From Bretschneidera sinensis (Eukaryota > Streptophyta > Magnoliopsida > Brassicales > Akaniaceae), in NCBI GenBank assembly GCA_023935145.1, contig CM043701.1, forward strand, positions 69,297,317 to 69,361,316: a stretch of 64,000 bases of DNA. Reading direction: 5' to 3'. Made by a program: the position numbers and the translations under genes. Positions 47,638 to 57,955 of this stretch are shown here, one piece after another. The notes below the pieces were generated by a model that saw only the letters and a list, made by a program, of their open reading frames with translations, was not told the DNA's origin and did not search any database. The stretch's first letter is position 1. Each line of letters opens with the position of its first letter.

Positions 47638-48065
47638 GTCGCCCCAGGTTGGAAAGAACTCGTCCTCGAGTTCACAATAGCCACATCGGAATCCCCAAAA
47701 CAAGGACTCAAGTGTTTCACATTAAAGACCTCAGGTGGCAACCCAGGAGGAAGATCCTCTGGTATCAGGTCAGAAAACTCTGCTAACAACGGCAAATCCA
47801 CTCTGAAACCGAGATCTCTATAACGATCCTCCCGACCACGGTGTTCCCCGAATCGAGTAGGATTGTAATATGGGTTTTCGAAACTGGAATCGGAATCGTG
47901 ATCTTTCATCTCACGATCACCGAAATTCTGTGCCGTTAGACGCTGGGTTAACTTTGCAACCTGCCTCTGTAAATCCTCACTCACATCCTGAACGTTACGA
48001 TCACGGTGTGGGGCTTCCTCGTTCGGAACCTGCCCGCGACGACCACGACCACGATCACCAGTCAT
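47577..48065 (-). CDS. Chimeric gag-pol remnant protein of the gypsy derivative
   Basis: The first Met in a sensible context is at 48065 (MTGDRGRGRRG); an in-frame Met at 48122 would start in the LTR. The N-terminal part, with QDVSEDLQRQVAKLTQRL, looks like the coiled start of Ty3-gypsy gag. It then passes to FSDLIPEDLPPGLPP, a phrase found ahead of reverse transcriptase in gypsy pol, and then to VFNVKHLSPCFGDSD and NSRTSSFQPGATDAG, which match the C-terminal end of gypsy pol. Protease, most of reverse transcriptase, RNase H and integrase are deleted. The frame stays open for 162 codons without a stop, unlike every other coding region here. Whether it is translated is unknown. Confidence 0.65.
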   Translation of the reverse strand: MTGDRGRGRRGQVPNEEAPHRDRNVQDVSEDLQRQVAKLTQRLTAQNFGDREMKDHDSDSSFENPYYNPTRFGEHRGREDRYRDLGFRVDLPLLAEFSDLIPEDLPPGLPPEVFNVKHLSPCFGDSDVAIVNSRTSSFQPGATDAGGSKSDDAELSDGKWAT

Positions 48066-48102
48066 GGAAACTGATGAAATCTCACCCCAAGAAGATGTTG
48101 AA

Positions 48103-48114
48103 GCTCTGATACCA
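48103..48114 (-). other. Primer binding site of the gypsy derivative
   Basis: On the minus strand TGGTATCAGAGC, complementary to the 3' end of initiator Met tRNA; separated by two bases from the LTR. Confidence 0.85.
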
Positions 48115-48116
48115 AC

Positions 48117-48581
48117 TGACACCGGGTAGAATAACGATTATTCTGTAGGCTAGTCGAACAGATAGTTCACAGGGAGTAACACAAGAAAAACCCTAAAACA
48201 ATACAGAGAAACTACTCTGATACTTTATTTTGATTTATTCCAAAAATACAATAATAATATTACGAAACCCTAAGACCTTATTTATAAGGTCGAAGCTAAA
48301 ATAGGAAAATTAAATTAAGGCCGAATTTAAAATAAATAAAATAAAAAGTTTCCTAAAAATTAAAAACTGCCAATTTGAAGGTCTAAACTTCGTTTTTTGG
48401 CTTAACAATGATAAGGCTTAGTATGTAATACTAAGTTTTTCCCGAAAGCTCGTTTCCAATTAGACTAGGGTCTTCAGGGCCCAATCCGAACCTATGGCCC
48501 GCTAAACGATGTAAACCAGCTTAGGTAGCCCACTATCAATCTGACAGCTCAGCATCATCTGACTCGGATCCTCCTGCATCA
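48117..48581 (-). repeat. 5' LTR (by element orientation) of the gypsy derivative
   Basis: 465 bp, same length as its partner, adjacent to the minus-strand primer site. Confidence 0.9.
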
Positions 48582-48586
48582 ATAGG

Positions 48587-48878
48587 TCATCATGCTTTCT
48601 TGATATCTAAATGTGATTCTAATCATGGGTCACAAATGGGTAATAATTCAATATGACCACTTATACATGGAGGTATGTGAGTGTACAATAAATGATCCAT
48701 CACTCTTAGTAAAAGAGAGAGAATGTTCTATGTGATCTGATTAAGTCATAACTTGAAAATTACATGGTTAAGATGGGATGAAAATTAGAAAGAAGTTTCT
48801 AATTTCACTATTTAAGTTATTCACTTGAGATCGAGATACATATGATTAAATAATTAAGGCTTGACAGTAAATCCATTT
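48587..48878 (+). repeat. 3' LTR of B, segment 2
   Basis: Continues the LTR of B (AGGTATGTGAGTGTACAATA, TTTCTAATTTCAC, GGCTTGACAGTAA) up to the insertion point of element C. Confidence 0.8.
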
Positions 48879-49192
48879 TGTTGACCCTCACCTATATTTT
48901 AATGATGAAAAAACACAACTATGATTAAACTAACAGTGCAATCTAAGTGTAATAAGCAACAAAAGCATTCAACAAAGGATCAAGGAGAAATAACTCAAAG
49001 CGAATGAAACTTTCAAGTGAAGACGGAAGAACTAGTATAGGTTTAAGGTAATAAAACAAAGTGTAAATCTCACTTGTATATTGAAAAGCTTGTCCAATGG
49101 CTCGCACACAAAATGTTTTTTAATCAGAACTTTTTAATCAAACTGTTTTAAGTTAAACACATTTTGAAAGAGAAAAACTGGGTTGGAAGACA

Positions 49193-49390
49193 ACCTAGTC
49201 GACTCGGTACATATACCAGTCGACTGGTATATGGGACGGTGAGTCCCCAATCGACTGGGTGAAACATACCAGTCGAATGGTAAAATGGACAGACAGTCCC
49301 CAGTCGACTGGTAAGATCAACCCAGTCGACTGGTACCACTATAGCCTTAAAAATGAGATTTTTTAAGTGGACCCAGTCGACTAGTAATTC
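49193..49390 (+). promoter_or_regulatory. Cluster of seven palindromic boxes in LTR of C
   Basis: Boxes near 49196, 49218, 49247, 49268, 49299, 49320 and 49374 follow CCAGTCGACTGGTA; four keep the full AGTCGACT core and three have one change. The TATA box lies 90 bp downstream. It matches the kind and position of repeated boxes known from Sirevirus LTRs. Confidence 0.78.
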
Positions 49391-49479
49391 AAAAAATATG
49401 ACCGTTAGGACTCGAAATCTTAGCTTTTAAAGCTACAATCATTTCAAATTAAAGTCTAACGGCTATATTAATACATGGC

Positions 49480-49487
49480 TATATAAA
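49480..49487 (+). promoter_or_regulatory. TATA box in LTR of C
   Basis: TATATAAA in GGCTATATAAACCCAC; the same sequence is at 2570-2582 in S1. Confidence 0.65.
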
Positions 49488-50053
49488 CCCACTCTATTAA
49501 GCATTCATAAGAGAGGTTGAGACATTCAAAAAGAGAAGAACACACACAATCAAGTCATTTACTCTTTGAAACACGAAAAAGCTTTGAAATATTCATGTTG
49601 AGCCATTCTTCAAGCTTTACTTTGAAAGAGAGACATTATTTAGTTGTATAAGCTTTTATTTGTTGTCTCTCTACCATTTACTTTACCACATTCATTGTAA
49701 AGGGATTACTTCCGAGAGGAAGGGGATTACTTCTAAGAGGAAGGGGATAGCTTTCGAGACGAAGGGATTGTAAGGTTTGTGCAATACCCGTGAAGTTATA
49801 CGACTAAGTTTCTTAGTGGATTACTTCAAGGAGGTTCCTTGAAGAGAGTGGACGTAGGGTCGAAACGAATCCGATATTACCGAACCATTATAAACTGAGT
49901 TTGCATTCTCTACTCCTTAAACTCTTTATATACAACATATTACTTGTTTAAATTGCTTGTTGGTTATTTGTTTTTATAAACTTGTGTTTATTCTGTGAAA
50001 GTTTTTAAAAACCCAATTGACCCCCCTCTTGGGTTGAAACCTCAGTCTACAAT

Positions 50054-50066
50054 TGGTATCAGAGCC
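50054..50066 (+). other. Primer binding site of C
   Basis: TGGTATCAGAGCC, complementary to initiator Met tRNA, two bases after the LTR. Confidence 0.9.
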
Positions 50067-50106
50067 TCGTTTTCAATTTTAGACTTAATATCCTTGAGTT
50101 GATCCG

Positions 50107-52155
50107 ATGGCAGCAAATAGCTATTCTGAGGGACACTATTATACTAGGCCTCATTTGTTCAATGGCTCCAACTATAACAATTGGAAAAACATAATGAAAA
50201 TCTTTGTCGAAGGACAAGATTATAAACTGTGGAGAGTCATTGAAGAAGGACCTAGAATTCCATTAAAGGAAATAACTATTGGAGCAATCAATCATACAAT
50301 GCCTAAACTCGAAACTGAGTACAATGATGAGGATTATAGAATGATGTCTCTCAATAGTAGAGCCACAAGAATTTTACATTGTGCTTTAGATATATCCGAA
50401 TACAATAAAATCTCTGCATGTGTTTCGACTAAGGAGATATGGGATAAATTGCAAGTTACATATGAAGGAACTAGTGAGGTTAAAAAATCAAAAATCTATA
50501 TGCTAGTTTCTGAATATGAATCTTTTAAAATGTCTCCTAACGAAACAATTTCTCAAATGCATTCACGTTTCACAACTATTGTAAATGGCTTGAAGCTTCT
50601 TGGTAGGAACATTGAGGAGTTTGAACTAACAAGAAAAATATTAAGATCTTTGCCACCCACTTGGAAACCAAAGAAGATGGCCATCATGGAAGCCAAAGAT
50701 CTCGACAAACTTGATGTTGAGAGACTTCTTGGGTCATTATTGACATATGAAATGGAATAAATGAATCCCATTGTCAATGATGATGAGAAGAAGAAAAATG
50801 TGATTGCTCTCAAAGCCTCTACAAGTAATAAAGAAGGGGAATCAGAAGAAGAGGTAGAGAGCAGTGAAAAAGATGGTGAAATGGCCTTAATCACCAAACG
50901 GTTTCATAGGTTCTTGAAGAAAAGCAAGAAACCTTACACAAAGGATCCCACCTCTAAAAGGGAACCACTTATGTGTTATGGCTGTAAGAAGCCCGGTCAC
51001 ATCAGGGCTGACTATATGGTTTCAAACAAACCATACAAGAGCTTCTAGAAGAAAGCCATGATAGCAACCACTTAGAGTGATGACGAAGAAGAAGAGTCCT
51101 TGGACAAAGAAATCGGATATGAGGAGATTGCCAACCTATATCTTATGGCTATCGATGATGAAAATGAGATACTATCTTCTCCCTCCTCTAAGAATATAAT
51201 TGTCACTAGTAGTGAAGAACTGCTAGAAGTTATAAATGAAATGCATGATGAATTGAAGAAATTCGATTCTAGGAACTCAACTCTTAAGAAAGAAGTGTCA
51301 TCTCTTTCTAAAGAGATGATAAGTCTTAGAGAAGAAAAAGATAAACTATCTTCATTGCTTTATGATGCTTTTCAAAATTTCCTAAAAGATGAAAATGAAA
51401 TCTTAAAGAATAAGATATTAGAATTGAATGGCACTGTATCTAGACTTATGCTTGGAAAAGAAAAGCTTGATAAAGTGCTTTCCTGCTAAAGACTAAGTGG
51501 AGGAAAATCAGGGTTAGGTTATTCTCCATTAGGCAAGCAAAAATCAAAAGAGAGATTATTCATGAAAGCATCATGTGTGAGTGAAGCCTCTACTTTAAAG
51601 ACCACTAGCAAGGTCAAAAGCATTCCCTCAATGAATGCTAGTAGGTCTAGAAATACTAATTCTAATGTATATACAAGAATAAAGCATCCTAGAAATACTC
51701 ATGCTTATATGTATGCTCATTCAAGAAATGTTTATGCACATTCTAGAAATAATCATCATGTGCATTCTAAGAACAATATGTATAAACAGAATATGCACAA
51801 TGCACAAACTAAGAGTTACCATCATCCTAGAAATAGTTTGCATACAAGCATGTATCCTAGAAAGTATCGTCATAAAATTTTTATAAATGACATGCATATT
51901 CATATTCCTCACTATAGAAACATGTATCCTAGGAACTCTTATCCTAAGGATTATAGACATGCACAACTAAGAAATCCTAGAAATTTAAATAACCATTATC
52001 CTAGGATTGTGCATCATCAACATGTTTATAGAACACTATATATTGTTAAGAAAATATGGGTCCCAAAAGGAACTGTATTTTCAAGGACTAACCCCAAAAG
52101 ACCTAAGAAATTTTGGGTACCTAAAAGTGCGATTGTATATCCTTGTGTGATGTAG
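50107..52155 (+). pseudogene. Gag of element C, long Sirevirus type, with stops
   Basis: One frame of about 680 codons starts at ATG 50107 (MAANSYSEGHYYTRPHLFNG). It is broken by TAA 50758, TAG 51046, TAG 51073 and TAA 51487, and ends at 52153. The N-terminal third is the copia gag domain: NYNNWKNIMKIFVE, STKEIWDKLQVTYEGTS, MHSRFTTIVNGLKLLG, LRSLPPTW. The zinc knuckle at 50971-51012 reads CYGCKKPGHIRADY, with the last Cys changed to Tyr. A Lys/Glu-rich coiled-coil-like part (51190-51480) and a basic His/Asn/Arg-rich tail (51600-52100) follow. This C-terminal extension is typical of Sirevirus gag. It would form the particle and bind RNA, but is not translatable as is. Confidence 0.85.
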
Positions 52156-52352
52156 ATATGTCTCCACACCAAGGAGAAAGGTAACTGCTGGTACCTTGAT
52201 AGTGGATACTCAAAGCACATGACCGGTGATAAAAGTGTGTTCAAGGAGCTAACTCTAAGAGAGGTGGACTTGTCACCATTGGAGACAACACAAAAATAGA
52301 TATCATTGGGCATGGAAAAGTTGGTAATGATTTTTCAACCATAGATAATGTA
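52156..52352 (+). pseudogene. Protease core of element C, frameshifted
   Basis: In the gag frame WYLDSGYSKHMTGDKSVF at 52189-52242 is the aspartic protease motif (DSG, catalytic Asp present; SGCSRHMTG in relatives). Near 52260 the frame changes, and the rest of the protease is read in the pol frame. Confidence 0.8.
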
Positions 52353-53711
52353 TTGCTAATACAAGGCCTTAAGCCAAATTTACTAAGTATTAGTCAACTT
52401 TGTGACAAAGGCAACAAAATCACATTTGAGACCTCTCATTGTCTAGTTATAGACATCAAGAGTAACAAGATCAAATTTGTTGGCCATAGACATGAAAATG
52501 TCTATATAGTTGATTTGAAATCCTTGCATTTTGAAAATGAAAAATGTTTTCCTGTATTTAGTGAAAATCCATGGCTATGGCATAGAAGGCTTGGTCATGT
52601 AAACATGAACTTGCTGAAAATCATTTCAAGAAAAGATTTAGTCATTGGACTTCCCAAAATCAATTTTGAAAAAGACAAAGTATGTGATGCTTGTCAAATG
52701 GGAAAACAAACTAGGATTTATTTTAAATCAAAAAATGTAGTCTCAACTACTAGACCTTTGAAACTTTTGCATATGGACTTATTTGGTCCAATTAGTACCA
52801 TTAGTCTAGGTGGCCATCAATATGCTCTTGTTATTGTTGATGACTATTCAAGATATACCTTTGTTATTTTTATTTCTTACAAGGATGAAGCTTTCAAAGG
52901 ATTTGAAATTTTTTGCAAAAAGGTTCAAAATGAAAAAGGAATTTGTATTTCAAGCATTAGAAGTGATCATGGAAAAGAATTTGAAAACCAAAGTTTTTCA
53001 AGATTTTGTGATGAAAATGGAATTGATCACAATTTTTCAGCTCCTAGAACTCCTCAACAAAATGGAGTTGTTGAGAGAAAAAATAGAGTTCTAGAAGAAT
53101 TTTCAAGAACAATGCTTTGTGAAAATAGTTTACTAAAATACTTTTGGGCTGAAGCGGTAAACACTTCTTGCTATATCTTAAATAGAGGTTTAATTAGGTC
53201 TATATTTGATAAAACTCCATATGAAATATGGAAAGGTAAAAAGCCTAATATCTCATATTTTTGTACATTTGGTTGCAAATGCTTCATCCTAAATAGCAAT
53301 AAAACTAACTCGGGTAAATTTGACTCTAAGACCGATGAAGGAATATTTTTAGGATATTCAACATCTAGTAAGGCTTATAGAGTTTTCAACAAGATAACTC
53401 TAGTGGTAGAAGAATCTGTACATGTAACACTTGACGAGTCTAACCCAATTAGTAGTAGAGAAGTTTCCTTTAATGATGATGCAAATTTTATTCCAAGAAT
53501 GGAAACTTCTACTCCCATTGTTGACCTAAAGGAGAGTCCACCTCAAGCAAATGAAGAGATGGAAACTCACAATTTGGACAAACCATCTACAAGACAACAA
53601 GATGAAAGTCTTCCTAAAGATTGGAGGTATGTAAATTATCACCCGATTGATCAAGTGATTGGTGATCATTCACAAGGGGTAAGAACTCGTTCCTCTATTA
53701 GAAATATTTGA
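52353..53711 (+). pseudogene. Integrase region of element C, open over 452 codons
   Basis: It begins in the protease tail (LIQGLKPNLLSISQLCDKGN). The zinc-binding domain WHRRLGHVN...CDACQMGKQ follows, then an intact catalytic core: HMDLFGPIS, IRSDHGKEF, PQQNGVVERKNR give the three acidic residues. Next are KTPYEIWKGKKPNISYF and the KTDEGIFLGYST region. The frame ends at TGA 53709. Integrase inserts the cDNA; this is the best-preserved enzyme domain in the window. It needs the rest of the polyprotein, so I count it as part of a pseudogene. Confidence 0.88.
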
Positions 53712-54938
53712 AATTATGTAGCTTATTTGTCTCAAGTAGAACCTAAGACATTTATAGAAGCTGAAAAGGATAATGATTGGATAATTGCAATGCAAGAAGA
53801 AATAAATCAATTTGAGAGAAACAATGTTTGAAATCTAGTTCCAAGACCTAAGAATCATTCAATAATTGAAACTAAATGGGTATATAGAAATAAGATGGAT
53901 GAAAATGAAATAATAACTAGAAACAAGGCTAGACTAGTTGCTAAGGGATATAATTAAGAAGAAGGAATAAACTTTGATGAGACCTATGCTCCCGTAGCTA
54001 GATTAGAAGCTATTCGAATGTTATTAGCCTTTGCATGCTTTAATAAGTTCAAGTTATTTCAAATGAATGTAAAAAGTGCATTTTTAAATGGGTTTATAGA
54101 AGAAGAGGTTTATGTTGAGCAACCTCTTGGATTTGAAAATCCTAGTATTCCAAATCATGTCTACAAGCTTTCTAAAGCTCTATATGGGTTGAAGCAAGCT
54201 CCAAGGGCATGGTATGAAAGACTAAGTAAATTTTTGATTGACAATGATTTTGTAAGAGGTAGAATAAACACAACTCTCTTCACAAAAACTCACAAAAATG
54301 ACACTGTTATAGTCTAAATATATGTTGATGATATTATATTTGGTGCTACTAATGAATCTATGTGTCAAGAGTTTGCAAAGTGCGTGCAAGGTGAATTTGA
54401 AATGAGCATGATGGGAGAGCTTACCTACTTCCTTGGACTTCAAATCAAACAACTAAAAGGAGGCATCTTCATCAATCAATCAAAGTACACTAAGGACCTA
54501 CTAAAGAGGTTCGGGATGGAAAGCTCAAAGCCACTTGGAACTCCTATGAGCACATCTACAAAACTTGATCTTGATGAAGGAGGTAAATCTGTAGATATTA
54601 AATATTACAGAAGTATGATAGGTCTTTTACTTTATTTAACTGCAAGTAGACCTGATACAATGTTCAGTGTATGCATGTGTGCTAGATTTCAGTCTAATCC
54701 TAAGGAATCACATGTAGTTGCAGTAAAAAGAATCCTTAGATATTTACAAGGAACCCAAACCATAGGATTATGGTACTCTAGAGATTCATCTTTTGAGCTA
54801 GTAGGATATTCAGATGCTGATTTTGCTGGATGTAGGTTAGATAAAAAAAAGCACAAGTGGAACATGCCAATTCTTAGGTGCAATGTTAACCTCTTGGTTT
54901 TCCAAGAAACAAAACTCTGTTGCACTATTAACCGCTAA
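53712..54938 (+). pseudogene. Reverse transcriptase of element C
   Basis: It uses the same frame as the integrase, with stops at 53829 (TGA for Trp), 53955 (TAA for Gln) and 54315 (TAA for Gln). Motifs in order: WIIAMQEEINQFERN, NKARLVAKGYN, FDETYAPVARLEAIR, QMNVKSAFLNGFIEEEVYVE, LYGLKQAPRAWYERL, YVDD at 54321-54332, YFLGLQIKQ, GTPMSTSTKLD, LYLTASRPD, YSDADFAGC. The active-site Asp pair is intact. An A8 run near 54842 shifts the frame into RNase H. Confidence 0.88.
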
Positions 54939-55278
54939 GGTATAATACGTAGCAGCTGGAAGTTGTTGTACCCAAGTGTTATGGATGAAACAACAACTAG
55001 AAGACCATGGCATGAACCTAAAAGGCATCCCGATATTTTTTGATAATACTAGTGCTATCAACCTGACCAAGAACCCTATTCAGCACTTTAGAACCAAACA
55101 TATAGAAATTAGACATCATTTCTTAAGAGACCATGCTCAGAAAGGTGATATGAGACTAGAATTCATACCTTCAGAAGATCAAATAGCTGACATTCTTACA
55201 AAACCTCTAAGTGAAGCTAGTTTTTGTAAGATTAGAATGTTAATGGGATTTCTGGATTATGATAAACTGAATGTCTGA
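54845..55278 (+). pseudogene. RNase H end of pol of element C
   Basis: After the frameshift: SGTCQFLGAM, a stop near 54941, YVAAGSCCTQVLWMKQQLED, then 54976-55278 open with IFFDNTSAINLTKNPIQH, RTKHIEIRHHFLRDH and DQIADILTKPLSEASF, the usual C-terminus of Sirevirus/copia pol. Confidence 0.85.
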
Positions 55279-55414
55279 TTGCTTCATCATTCATCATATG
55301 CATACTTGACATCTAGTGAAAGAGTATTAATCCTTGTTTAATATCTCCCTCACTTAAAGATGTCATAGATAAACAAATTTCGTGTTTAGACTCAAGACTG
55401 AAAATTTTCTTAAG

Positions 55415-55662
55415 GGTCCCGTCGACTGGTAAGTCATTGCCTATTCTTCCAGTCAACTGGTAAGTCCTATCCAGTTGACTGGTACATCAAGACATTGTTT
55501 GGAGCCAATTTTTTAAAATTCAGTTATCATCCAGTCGATTGGTAAAAATTACCCAGTCGACTGGTATCTTACTGCCCTTTTACCTAGTCGACTGGTACAC
55601 TGACCTAGTCGACTGGTATGAAAAATGTTCATCTTTACAGAAGGACCCAGTCGACTGGTACC
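55415..55662 (+). promoter_or_regulatory. Palindrome cluster between pol and extra ORF of C
   Basis: Eight boxes (near 55418, 55449, 55470, 55530, 55552, 55583, 55602 and 55646) follow CCAGTCGACTGGTA, as in the LTR; five keep an intact GTCGACTGG. A TATA-like TATATATA lies at 55670-55677, and the ATG of the extra ORF is 216 bp further on. The layout copies that of the LTR promoter. Extra boxes ahead of the env-like gene have been reported for Sireviruses. Confidence 0.75.
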
Positions 55663-55669
55663 GCGATTC

Positions 55670-55677
55670 TATATATA
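55670..55677 (+). promoter_or_regulatory. TATA-like box ahead of the extra ORF
   Basis: CTATATATAGACTG directly follows the last palindromic box. It could be a second promoter for the downstream ORF. This rests on position only. Confidence 0.45.
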
Positions 55678-55892
55678 GACTGTTCATTTTTTGTTTTTTA
55701 GATTTTTATGCCATTTTCGAAAACCCTAGCTTTCTCTCTCTACAAAATTTCACCATTTTGATCCTAAAACCATCAAAACAACACCTAAACACATTGATCT
55801 AATCATCCAAAACCTTATTTTCAACTTTCTACGGTTGAAATCTCCCATTTCCACCAAAAACTCTTTTTCCCAAAAACCCACTTTATCCCAAA

Positions 55893-57137
55893 ATGTCCAA
55901 TAGAATCCGTGTAAAATATACAACCGGGGGACCAAATGCGCCTACAAGGCCAAGGTCCACCGAACCTATAGATCCGGAGTCACAGGGGAAGGGTGTGGCG
56001 GGCTCCTCAAGAAAAAAGCCCAAAACAGAGCTTGATGAGTCTCTGTTTTCCAGCCTTGCGGCAAAAGCAAGGTATGACTCTACAATTCACCATAGGAAGA
56101 TCATGACGGGTAGAGTTGTCAACTTTGACTCTATTCATCATGACAACTTTGATATCTTGCCAGCTTTCGAGGTGATATACCTGACCCCACTGGTCAGAGT
56201 GCATGAAAAATTTTACCTGAGACCGATTCACCAGTTCTATGCGAACTTGGTGAAACCCAGTCCACTGGCTCTGAGATTCAGAACCAGTGTCATGGGTGTG
56301 GAGTTTGAGGTCAACATTGACCTCCTAGTGAGCATTTTGAGGATCCCTGTAGGAGGGATCCAATGGAGTCTGGATGGATGGCCAGACAATTTCGATGTTT
56401 AGGAGGATTGTCAGATAGTTAGGGGCGACCCCAACTATGTGTACAGACCCACTACATTTCACACATGTAGTGATATGCCCCTAGACTCGAAATTGTTCAA
56501 CCTCATAGTGAGTTGGACCATTCACCCGAGACCGGGGAGTCGGGGGTATCTATTTAAGATAGATACAGTATTGATTTGGTGCTTTAAAACTAGGCACCGC
56601 TTCAATATATACCCCATGCTGCTCGCCAACATAATAAATAACGAAGCGAGCGACTCTGGATGTCTTCCCTATAGGATGCTCATCACACTTATACTCCAGC
56701 ACTTTCGGGTGCCTCTCCCTGCCTCCGAGGCTCAAGATATCGGGTCGAAGGACATCATCAACGTCTCATCGCTGAAGAAGATAGGATGGACGGTCTATGA
56801 TGGCTTCATCTATTCGAAGGCCGGGAATCACATACGGATTCGAGAGGATGAGAGTAGTGATGATGAGGACGAGGATGCTGTTGTTATTACTGCTGACATG
56901 GATACGGATACCCGAGCACCTCCCATGGGTGACTCGAGCACTGGTCAGGCTGGGTATGGCGATTTACTACAGGCTATCACGAGCCTCTAGCTGACCATGA
57001 AGTCCGGGTTCCAAACATTGAGCTCCTCTATCAAGCACCTCCGGAATGATTTTGAGCTACACTGAGAGAGCACTGAGAGTTCCCTAGCTGAGATTCGGGA
57101 TCTCATTCGTGATGACTTAGACTCTCCCGCTTCTTGA
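55893..57137 (+). pseudogene. Env-like/extra ORF (ORF3) of element C
   Basis: One frame of 414 codons from ATG 55893 (MSNRIRVKYTTGG) to TGA 57135, broken by TAG 56400, TAG 56988 and TGA 57063. The first 70 residues are Pro/Lys/Ser-rich. The core contains FDILPAFEVIYLTPLV, LLVSILRIPVGGIQW and, after the stop, YRPTTFHTCSDMPLDSKLFN. It then has an acidic run (EDESSDDEDEDAVV) and a short heptad-like tail. It resembles the putative plant transposon protein domain often seen near retroelements. No signal peptide or definite transmembrane helix is visible, so an envelope role is not shown. A decayed copy is at 238-1310. Confidence 0.75.
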
Positions 57138-57589
57138 GTCTATTTTATGTTTTCTTTGATGTATTTAGTATTCTTAGTTCTAGTTCTTAGCACGGACATA
57201 CTTTATTGTATTTCTTACTTATGTATGGCTCTACGAAGCCCGTTCATGTACAGATCTTTTATTTTTGATGACGCTTCATGCATAGCATATTTCATACATC
57301 TGTTTTACTTATTTGTGATGTGGTTGTATGCTTTATAATTACTTATATTCAGATTTATGCATTGAAACTATTTCTTCTTGTATGAAAACTTTCGGTTCTT
57401 CTCGGGAAGGCTTTCGAACTCTGAATGGAGCCAAATTTTTGCGTGCAAGTTTGTTTATGCATAATCTAGATGAATGTGGTATCTAAGTAGCTTATTATTT
57501 AGTTTCTAGTCCATTTTGTTGCTGTTGTCAAAACGGAGGAGAAAATATGAGAAAACAAGAAAAACAAAGTAAACAGAAACCAGTGCATA

Positions 57590-57817
57590 GATTTATGGGG
57601 AGCACTGCTCCAAAGAGGTATGATGTATGATTCATTGATTGGTTGAGTTGGATATTGATTGGTTGAGCTGCATATATAAACTGCGTTTACTTGTTTACAG
57701 GGTGGTTTTACTAAAAAAAACAGAGGAAACTCTGCCCGATTTTTCTCAAAAATCTTACACTTAGTTTTTAAACTGTTTTCTCTTAATTAGTTTTGTCATC
57801 ATAAAAAAAGGGGAGAT
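57590..57817 (+). promoter_or_regulatory. Polypurine tracts upstream of the 3' LTR of C
   Basis: Internal tract ATGGGGAG with CACTGCTCC (57593-57608) and terminal tract AAAAAAAGGGGAGAT (57803-57817) directly before TGTTGACC. Same order as in S1. Confidence 0.7.
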
Positions 57818-57955
57818 TGTTGACCCTCACCTATATTTTAATGATGAAAAAACACAACTATGATTAAACTAACAGTGCAATCTAAGTGTAATAAGCAACA
57901 AAAGCATTCAACAAAGGATCAAGGAGCAAGAACTCAAAGCGAATGAAACTTTCAA
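57818..57955 (+). repeat. Truncated 3' LTR of C (138 bp)
   Basis: Matches 48879-49016 with two substitutions and no gaps, then stops abruptly at TTTCAA. Confidence 0.92.

Larger units (their letters stand above)
47173..48581 (-). mobile_element. Small non-autonomous gypsy derivative (TR-GAG/TRIM-like)
   Basis: Two 465-bp direct repeats (47173-47637, 48117-48581), both TGAC(G/A)CCGGG...CTGCATCA, enclose only 479 bp. On the minus strand a primer site TGGTATCAGAGC (48103-48114) lies two bases inside the upstream LTR, so the element is oriented minus. Flanks ataga and atagg give a 5-bp target duplication with one change. By eye about 35 of 465 LTR positions differ, mostly transitions. It lies inside the 3' LTR of B, whose sequence resumes at 48587. 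Confidence 0.9.
48879..50051 (+). repeat. 5' LTR of C (1,173 bp)
   Basis: TGTTGACCC...GTCTACA. It contains seven palindromic boxes (49195-49390) and a TATA box at 49480-49487. The end has CCCAATTGACCCCCCTCTTG, also conserved in S1 and, inverted, in the solo LTR at 58477. Confidence 0.92.
48879..57955 (+). mobile_element. Sirevirus-like Ty1-copia element C with extra ORF
   Basis: Order: 5' LTR (48879-50051), primer site (50054-50066), gag with a long C-terminal extension, protease, integrase, reverse transcriptase, RNase H, a palindrome cluster, an env-like ORF (55893-57137), polypurine tracts and the first 138 bp of the 3' LTR. The long gag, the ORF after pol, LTR palindromes and multiple polypurine tracts are Sirevirus traits. 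The shared 138 bp of the LTRs differ at two sites, so insertion was recent compared with its neighbours. It lies inside the 3' LTR of B; a deletion removed the rest of its 3' LTR and about 160 bp of B. Confidence 0.9.

Noticed and set aside
47870..48109. Plus-strand frames within the small gypsy derivative
   Set aside because: Shadow of the minus-strand gag-like frame; the primer site proves minus orientation.
55893..57137. Calling ORF3 a true envelope gene
   Set aside because: No signal peptide, cleavage site or convincing membrane anchor is visible; position alone supports the env-like label.
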